Part shown: one piece after another, positions 57,501 through 64,000 of the stretch
Numbering within the stretch: position 1 is the first letter of the stretch
Layout of the letters: each line of letters begins with the position of its first letter
NCBI RefSeq assembly: GCF_036324505.1
Contig: NC_086364.1
Location: forward strand, 15,826,648-15,890,647
Reading direction: 5' to 3'
Length of the DNA: 64,000 bases
From: Eleginops maclovinus
Lineage: Eukaryota; Chordata; Actinopteri; Perciformes; Eleginopidae
Position numbers and translations under genes: made by a program
The notes under the pieces: generated by a model
The model's database searches: none
Told to the model about the DNA's origin: nothing
The model's input: the letters and a program-made list of their open reading frames with translations, nothing else

Positions 57501-60500
57501 AATTATTTTAACTGTTTTTGTGTGGCTGTAAAGTAAAAAATGACATGACTGTTTGTTTGTTTACTGTTTTAAGACATTCGAGGGTCACGATGCATCCGTT
57601 TTGAAGGTCGTCTTTGTGAGCCGAGGCACCCAGCTGCTCACCAGGTAACCTAAACTCTTATTAGTCGTTAGGAGTTTAAATAAGCTTCTGTTGGCCCACA
57701 CTTGTTACGAAGCCTTCTTAATCACGCTCTGTCCTCAGTGGCTCAGACGGTTTGGTGAAGCTGTGGACAATAAAAACCAACGAGTGTGTGAAGACGCTGG
57801 ACGCCCACCAGGACAAAGTGTGGGGTCTCCACGGCACTCAGAAAGACAACAAGATGGTGACTGGCTCAGCAGACTCTAACATCACCGTGTGGGTGGTAAG
57901 TGTTTTACCGACCTGCTGAGCAGAGTGTGTAGAGTGATAATGGAGCTGGATTTATCAGCAATCTAACTTCTAAATAAACACAAGTAGAGGTTGTTAGATT
58001 GTGACTGTTTTTTTTCTCCTCTCCTACCTTTACATAATTTAGCTTACAGGATGCAACAAGTTCACAGTGGATCTATTAGTTGGATCTTTGTGGCATTTAA
58101 TATCTGACCTGCTGAGTAACACTTGATAACATTGAATCCAAATGTTATGTAGGTGTTTATATTTAGCTGACCTTTCACTTTAAAGAATCTCTTCTTCTGA
58201 AGGGGAACACTTGGAAAGTCCCCTGCAATGCACAATGTCCAACCACAAATTTGTTTTTGTCTTTTGTCCACCGCTAGGATGTGACTGAAGTGGAGCTGGC
58301 AGAGGAGCAGGCCAAGCAAGAGGATCAGATACTTAAGTAAGTCACACACAACATTGACTTTTAGATGTCATTGAACAGATGAGACGGAGTAGGCGGTCAC
58401 ATTGTTATTAGCCCTCCATCCTCCGACTGATCGCTCAAACTGAAATGGTGGATGAACAAAGTTTTGTTGTCTGTTTGCCTGAGGTCAGAGATCCTGGAGG
58501 AATATTCAGACATGGCTGCTGGTTCCCCTTGTTGAAACATCCTGTCACCCAACAGATAAACAGAGACTGTGTTAGGCTAAGGCGTACTACTCTGGGTCAC
58601 AGGTCAGGCGGTGTGTGTTCTGATAAGAAAAGGGGCATTTTGGGTAACATATAATTGATTGTATATGTTTGCCCACTGAGGAATGCACACATGCACTCAG
58701 ACATGTTGGTTCATTTTCACGCCGCCATTTCTTTGAGGAGCATTTGTCTGAAAGCCTTATTTCTATATTGATAGAAACTGAAATAGTCGAGAGATTTTAA
58801 GTGAAAAGCAAAGTTTGAGTGTACCATATCTAAACACAACTTGAGGCCCATAGGACCTTGATATTGTGTAATAATTCAGCAGCTGGACGGTATTGAAAAC
58901 AAGTTTGGGACAAAAGAAGATCTTCACCGGGACCTCTGGGATTTTGTTGTTGTTTGTCCATTAACTTGGCAACAAAAATCGCGTTTTGAAAGTGATATAT
59001 CCGGATAGCCCTTGGTCACATTTTATGAATGTGTTGATATTCAGTTTGTTTCTTTGGTTGATGAACTAGTTTTTGCTGATGACTTTAAACTAGATATTTT
59101 TGTTGTGTCGTGTGTCTCCATATGAACCTTTGTGTTTCTTCTGTCTGAAGGCAGCAGGAGTTGTCCAACCTGCTCCATGAGAAGAAGTACCTGAAGGCCC
59201 TGGGTCTGGCCATCTCTCTGGACCAGCCGCACACTGTGCTCAACGTCATCAAAGGTACTTTGAACTACAACACCTTCTGGTCTAAATTGACTCTGGACTA
59301 TAAGAGCTGACAGAGTGGAGCGAGAGATTGGAAGCACATGTACACATTGCATCCCTCTTCTTACACTTTCTGTTGTGTTTATCTTGTCTATCTGTTGTTT
59401 ATTGTAGACGACTGCTCACTGTAGAGAGTTGAGTCACCCGAGCTGTTGCAATCCCAGCTCTGTCAAAGGTTCAGCCTGTGAACATGAACATTTTCCTCAA
59501 AACAAATAAGTACATTGATGTTTTGTCTGAAGCTGAATAGCTTTCACATCAGGTATTGCGTGCAGACGACACAAGACTATGAGGTTTCTGTTTTTATTTG
59601 AATCTCACTTTAGTGTTGGTAGTGTTATGAACCTGCTGTCATTGCAAAGCTAAAGAAAAATTGTAGTATAGTAGTCAAAATAGTCCTTACTTCACAGAAA
59701 TGTCACATTTTAAAGCTTTACACTCATAATGATCCTTCAATAACTACGCAAGCAAGACACTGTATACATAAATGTTTGAACTAGTTATTTTTAGAATCTG
59801 TATCTGGAGAGTGGTCAGCATAAGCATGGATACATGAGACAAAGATTATAGTGCTTGAGATGTGTCAAGAGTTTGAAAACGTCTGTAGTTGAATAGTTTC
59901 CGGTTAAGCACAGCCCTTATTCTCATGAAGACATTTCTCCGTCTCTTCAAGTATGTAGTGTAACATGGGTCATTTAGCTCCCTTGTCAATCAAAGGCAGA
60001 TGCATTCTTAGTTATGTAACAGTGACAATGCAGAGAGGTAGTACACAGAGTTAAGCAAGAATGAATTGTGCCAAACCCAGGTGTGCACATGCATGTCTGG
60101 TTTCGAGTTCTCTAAAATCTAAAAGTTTTGGGTAGACTATAATTCTTCACGGTATTACAAAATTGAAAGGAAAGCGAGGCATTACAACGGCACAAACAAA
60201 GAATGGCTTAACCCTTGTGTCTCTTGTTTAATTTTACACAAAATGATTTACAATGTTTCAAACAAAAATTATGACATTTAGCTCAACATGATAAGCGCCT
60301 CTTCTATGAATGTTGTTCCGACCACTGACACTCTGCTGTGTTTAACATGTTGTTCTCGAATGCTTCCAGCGCTCCGCCAGGTGGAGAATAGCCATGAGCT
60401 GTTGAAGAAGACGCTACTGAAACTTCGGGTGGATCAAAAAGGTAACAGATCATCAATATCCTTCAACCTTTCTAATGATGGAATACAAAAGCTAAACGTC

Positions 60501-60781
60501 TTTAAGCGAGGTAGAAGTACAAGTAATGAAGTCTGTCTCTTTTCTTATCTTCTTTCCCTTTCCACCTCCATCACTGACTGCTGTCCTTCATGTGACCCTG
60601 TTTTCACTTTGACTACACTCAGAGTCGCTCCTGCGCTACTGTGTGGTGTGGAACACCAACGCCAGAAACTGCCAGAACGCCCAGGCCGTCCTCCAGGTGC
60701 TCCTCACACACCTGCCACCAGAGGAGCTGCTGCAGTACCAGGGCGCCCGAGCCCACCTCGAGGGACTCATCCCATATACAG

Positions 60782-60813
<32 letters not shown>

Positions 60814-62910
60814 CTTTAACCCATCTTTCATTGCTGGGCCCCTCTAGCACTGGTTCCACTTGGAGCGATTACCACAACCGTTAAAACAAAGCAAAGGTAG
60901 AATCCTGTTTTGAGCAGAATCTACCCCTTTGTAATTTTTTAATTCCGTGATATTATAGTGTCAATGCTAAGAAAAAGAAAAGGACATAGGGAGGTAGACG
61001 GGATGACATGCATCAAAAAGGGACTCAGGATAGATTGAACCCAAGCTAATGCGGCAGAGTACATGATGCGCTTTACATATATACTTATGCGCAATACATA
61101 AGGATTTGTTGACTCCTTTCTTTTCTGCAGGACGGTCCCGATAAAACAAAAGATACAGAGAGCCCACTCCAGTGTATTTAACAAATGGATGTTAACATGA
61201 CGGTCTTGTGTTGAAGCAAGTCTATTACCCATCCCATTATTGCTGGGCCACTCTACCTCTGATTCCTAATTATAACTCTGATGTGTGTATGAAATCCTCT
61301 GAGTAACCGGTGACCTTTCTCCCTCTGCCACAGAGAGACACATGCTGAGGATCGGCAACCTGCTGCAGGCGTCCATGTTCCTGAACTACATGTGGCAGAA
61401 GATGAGAGTGGCCGGAGCACCAGCCAGGTGAGAGATTCACCCCCAAAGAGCCCTGCCTTCAAACAGCACCTGAGGCCATGTTGGTTAGCATATTGTTTAT
61501 AATATCGCGGAAAGAATGAAATATGATCAAGGAAATCCACGAGACATTTCAGAGTTTAAATATACAGCTCACATTACAAAGTGAACTACAAGCAATATGC
61601 GCTTGAAAGTTTGTAATAGGTTTGCACAACACTACTGCCAGATATCAGTACGTTTCTTTGCACCAAAATCAACCATGGTTTAACTTTTTGCCTGACAATC
61701 CAGCTATTTTTATACTTGAACTCTGTGAATTGGCACCTTTGCTGCACAGACAGACTGGCTCCATTTAGAGTCTCACACACTTCGTTTTACCTCTTTGATC
61801 ACAGACAGAGCTCAGAGACTTCCTTGTCTTCCTCCAATAACTATGGCAAAAAGTGCAATCAGGAAGTTGTTCCCTCGGCCTGGTACCAAGATTGTGTCAG
61901 TCAAACTTGACATGTGTTATAAATCCAGGTGAGGTCCCCAGCACTAGACTGTGGTTGTTTTTCAGTCGAAGGAGAAGGAGGAAGCAGTAAAGGTTGCAGA
62001 GCATCATTCTCTGAGTAAAAAGACTGCAACATTTTTGTCTGTCAGAGATTTGACTTTCAGGCTTGCCAGGTCCAATGCAGTGGAGAGAGAAAATACCAAG
62101 ATACTTGAAGTGAATTATATCTAGAACAGAAAAGCTCTGAATGCATTATACTTTATTTGTGTTTCATATATTTGTTCTATAGTTAAACATGTTGATTTTG
62201 CCGTTTATCTAATCCATGTTGGTTAATCCTATCTAGCATGGGCCAAGATGAAGACATGGATACCACTCCTCTCGCACAGCCTTCCTTTATGATTGACAAA
62301 GAGAAAGGAATGGGCAGCGACGGTGAAGAGAAACAAGACGGGGATGACAGTGACGGGGATGACAGTGATGGGGGACAAGATGAAGATGCAAATTGTCCAG
62401 ACAAAGAGGAAGAAGGAGATGAGGAGGTCAGTGCCACTAACAAATCAACCACCAACAACGGTGGAACAGCAAACGGAAAAGGCGCCAAAACAAACGGCAA
62501 CCACCACTCTGAAAGTGAGGAGAGCTCAGAAGAGGAAGACCCAGAAGAAATGGATCAGACAACGGTAAAGGGGGTAAAATGTCTCCCAGTTTCTTCCGCT
62601 CTACAATGTGAGCCTTCAGCCAGCTGACAGGGATCTCAAAGCTGATAACCGATGACTCCTGGAGGGAAAAAAAGGGGGTTGTCTCATCTCGGACCATTAG
62701 CTGGTGTGAAGCACTGACTGAATGTCGGTGTGTAAAGAGACAGACGTGGGATGTTAGTGATACAGATAATAACCCTCTCTGTGCATTCCTGAGTCTCTGC
62801 AGTTTGTCAAGACTTTCTGTCCTATGCCAATAACTAAATTGTGATCTCCTCAGACAAAGTGGACTTTGGTCGGAAAACAGGAGAGACAGAAGAAAGACAG
62901 AGCTGCATAG
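51525..62910 (+). CDS. tbl3: transducin beta-like 3 (UTP13 homologue)
   Basis: Twenty-four exons, 934 residues. Exon ends: 51525-51556, 51677-51728, 52947-53042, 53166-53213, 53335-53476, 53588-53672, 53943-54113, 54210-54285, 54423-54519, 54638-54858, 55009-55150, 55838-55896, 56083-56189, 56325-56460, 56995-57234, 57574-57644, 57739-57895, 58278-58336, 59151-59254, 60370-60441, 60623-60781, 61334-61427, 62237-62564 and 62854-62910. TBL3 is a nucleolar WD40 protein of the small-subunit processome (UTP-B module), needed for 18S rRNA maturation. It starts MANTNLQFKTNYVVDSKIEP. About a dozen WD repeats form two propellers (for example SGSQDRTAKLWSLAG and SSADGTTKLWSLQDFSCLK). The Utp13 domain follows, from about 660 to 800 (LHEKKYLKALGLAISLDQPH). 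A long acidic tail (GDDSDGDDSDGGQDED) is unusual against the short human end. The last intron choice is uncertain: reading through the donor at 62564 stops at 62627 instead. AATAAA at 63068. Confidence 0.93.
54870..54885 (+). repeat. poly-G run beside a tbl3 donor site
   Basis: Sixteen consecutive G bases, 11 bases inside the intron after tbl3 exon 10. Such a run is prone to slippage and could form a quadruplex in the pre-mRNA. Confidence 0.9.
60782..60810 (+). repeat. (GT)n microsatellite forming a tbl3 donor site
   Basis: About 14 GT units begin exactly at the exon 21 splice donor (ATACAG|GTGTGTGTG). The donor is therefore part of the microsatellite. Confidence 0.9.
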
Positions 62911-63418
62911 AGCCTAGGTTATCCTCCCCCACTGCAGACACCAGCAGCTATTGTCTAGTTCTGCAGCATTGCATAGTCCTGATCTACCGGTTCAACCACA
63001 ACAACAGAAAATGTTCGTCCTATAACCACAGATTTCTTTTTTATGTCATGACTAAAAATGTTTATAAAATAAATAAAAAAATGTTGTGATTTCAAACGAG
63101 TTACATTTTCATAGTACGGTATAGCATGGGAAAGATTCCTGTTGGATGTTTTGAGGTTGTGCTTTTATTGGAGCTTAACTCAGGTGGTGAACATCATAGA
63201 GCTTTTTTTCTTAAGGATTAATGAAGCACCCAAAGAAAGTTATTATTAGAACAAAGGTGATGAGACTTGATTCCAGACTTATAAGCATGATTCAGAACTT
63301 CACAGGATCTAATGTTTACTGTAATACCTGCAGCTACTAACAGAATAATGAGGACTATGTATATAAATGATATTGTAAGAAACATCGATCAATCTCTCTG
63401 CTTTTGACTTGTCAGCTG
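62911..63418. other. convergent spacer between tbl3 and the right-edge gene
   Basis: Two overlapping AATAAA signals on the plus strand (63068-63077) would end tbl3. One on the minus strand (63170-63165) would end the gene at 63419. The two 3' ends are about 90 bases apart. Confidence 0.55.
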
Positions 63419-63675
63419 TTAACTTGGAGAAATAAACTTGGACGTTTTCTGAACCGTCACAGAGACTTTGATCCTGGACCCCTCCAAAAGATAAATCAGT
63501 TCATCCTTGAGTCCATGGGGACATTTGTGCCGTCTTCTTGAGATATTTCTTCCATGAGAATCAGACGCATAAACCTTCAACATAATGCGTCGGTTGTTGT
63601 CGACCCAAAAGGCATAATGTCCACATTTGCAAAAATCTGAGGCGGCATTCACACTCAACCTCCCAAACATTTGAC
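63419..63675 (-). CDS. probable last coding exon of an unidentified gene
   Basis: An 83-codon open frame ends in TAA at 63419. It is preceded by a good acceptor: a pyrimidine tract (TTTTTTTCCCT), a branch-like CTGAC, then GCATGTAG before 63675. The translation reads FGRLSVNAASDFCKCGHYAF, then RIMLKVYASDS, KCPHGLKDELIYLLEGSRIK and a hydroxyl-rich end SKFISPS. Base composition and residue mix look coding, and a minus-strand polyadenylation signal follows at 63170. I do not recognise the gene. The spacing of KCP, GLK and YLLEG faintly recalls the end of NTR/C345C modules found in secreted proteins, but this is a weak impression. The rest of the gene would lie to the right of the window. Confidence 0.4.
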
Positions 63676-64000
63676 CTACATGCCAAATGTCAGTCTCCGA
63701 GGGAAAAAAAACTGAATCAAAGGCTGAGAAAAGTTTTGTGGACGGACTGACAGAGAGTTATACAGCTGTAACAAAATCTTAAAGCAAGACATTTCCAGTT
63801 TACCCCAAAAAAATATCATTCAGTTTTTTTTGTAACATGTAAATACACTCAGGATTTACATGGTCAGTATATTCTGTATTATTAAACCACAACCTATCAT
63901 TATATACAAGTTAATTTTGCTGTAAATCTGCTTGACAGGAAACAGAATGCCCACATACTGTTCAGATACATATTTACTTTTGCTGCAGACACAAAAACAC

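Overview
This window looks like a piece of a teleost fish nuclear genome, most likely a spiny-rayed (percomorph-type) fish. The evidence is vertebrate multi-exon genes with GT..AG introns, compact introns, fish-type transposon scraps, a fish-style C2H2 zinc-finger cluster and a TEX2-like paralogue. Gene content and order match, from memory, the human 16p13.3 block HS3ST6 - MSRB1 - RPL3L - NDUFB10 - RPS2 - RNF151 - TBL3. A zinc-finger cluster and a tex2-like gene sit between MSRB1 and RPL3L. All exon models were made by eye from splice sites, reading frame and family resemblance; no alignment was run.

Layout. 1-2749 (minus): first coding exon of a heparan-sulfate 3-O-sulfotransferase (hs3st6-like), with the rest of the gene beyond the left edge. 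2750-13311: about 10.5 kb with no supportable gene, rich in degraded repeats. 13312-16571 (minus): two complete tandem msrb1 genes, each with an in-frame TGA read as selenocysteine and its own SECIS-like hairpin. 17249-26213 (plus): three related C2H2 zinc-finger genes. The third has a very recent 750-bp tandem duplication of its first exon and shows several signs of decay. 28056-37238 (plus): tex2-like gene (SMP lipid-transfer protein) with a possible spliced uORF. 38343-42415 (minus): rpl3l. 43370-45543 (plus): ndufb10, behind a perfect NRF1-type palindrome. 45901-46080: tRNA-derived SINE. 46187-48305 (minus): rps2 with TATA box, TOP-like start and intronic YY1-type site. 49184-50877 (minus): rnf151. 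51525-62910 (plus): tbl3 in 24 exons. 63419-63675 (minus): probable last exon of an unidentified gene entering from the right.

The genes are not an operon. They serve ribosome production (rps2, rpl3l, tbl3/UTP13), respiration (ndufb10), methionine-sulfoxide repair (msrb1 pair), lipid transfer (tex2-like), glycosaminoglycan sulfation (hs3st6) and ubiquitin signalling (rnf151). Several neighbours are head-to-head (msrb1/znf1, rpl3l/ndufb10, rnf151/tbl3) and several are tail-to-tail (tex2-like/rpl3l, ndufb10/rps2, tbl3/unknown).

I found no clearly new biological system. The most unusual items are the tandem selenoprotein pair, the duplicated promoter-plus-first-exon unit of zinc-finger gene 3 that lacks a start codon in both copies, and the unidentified right-edge exon.
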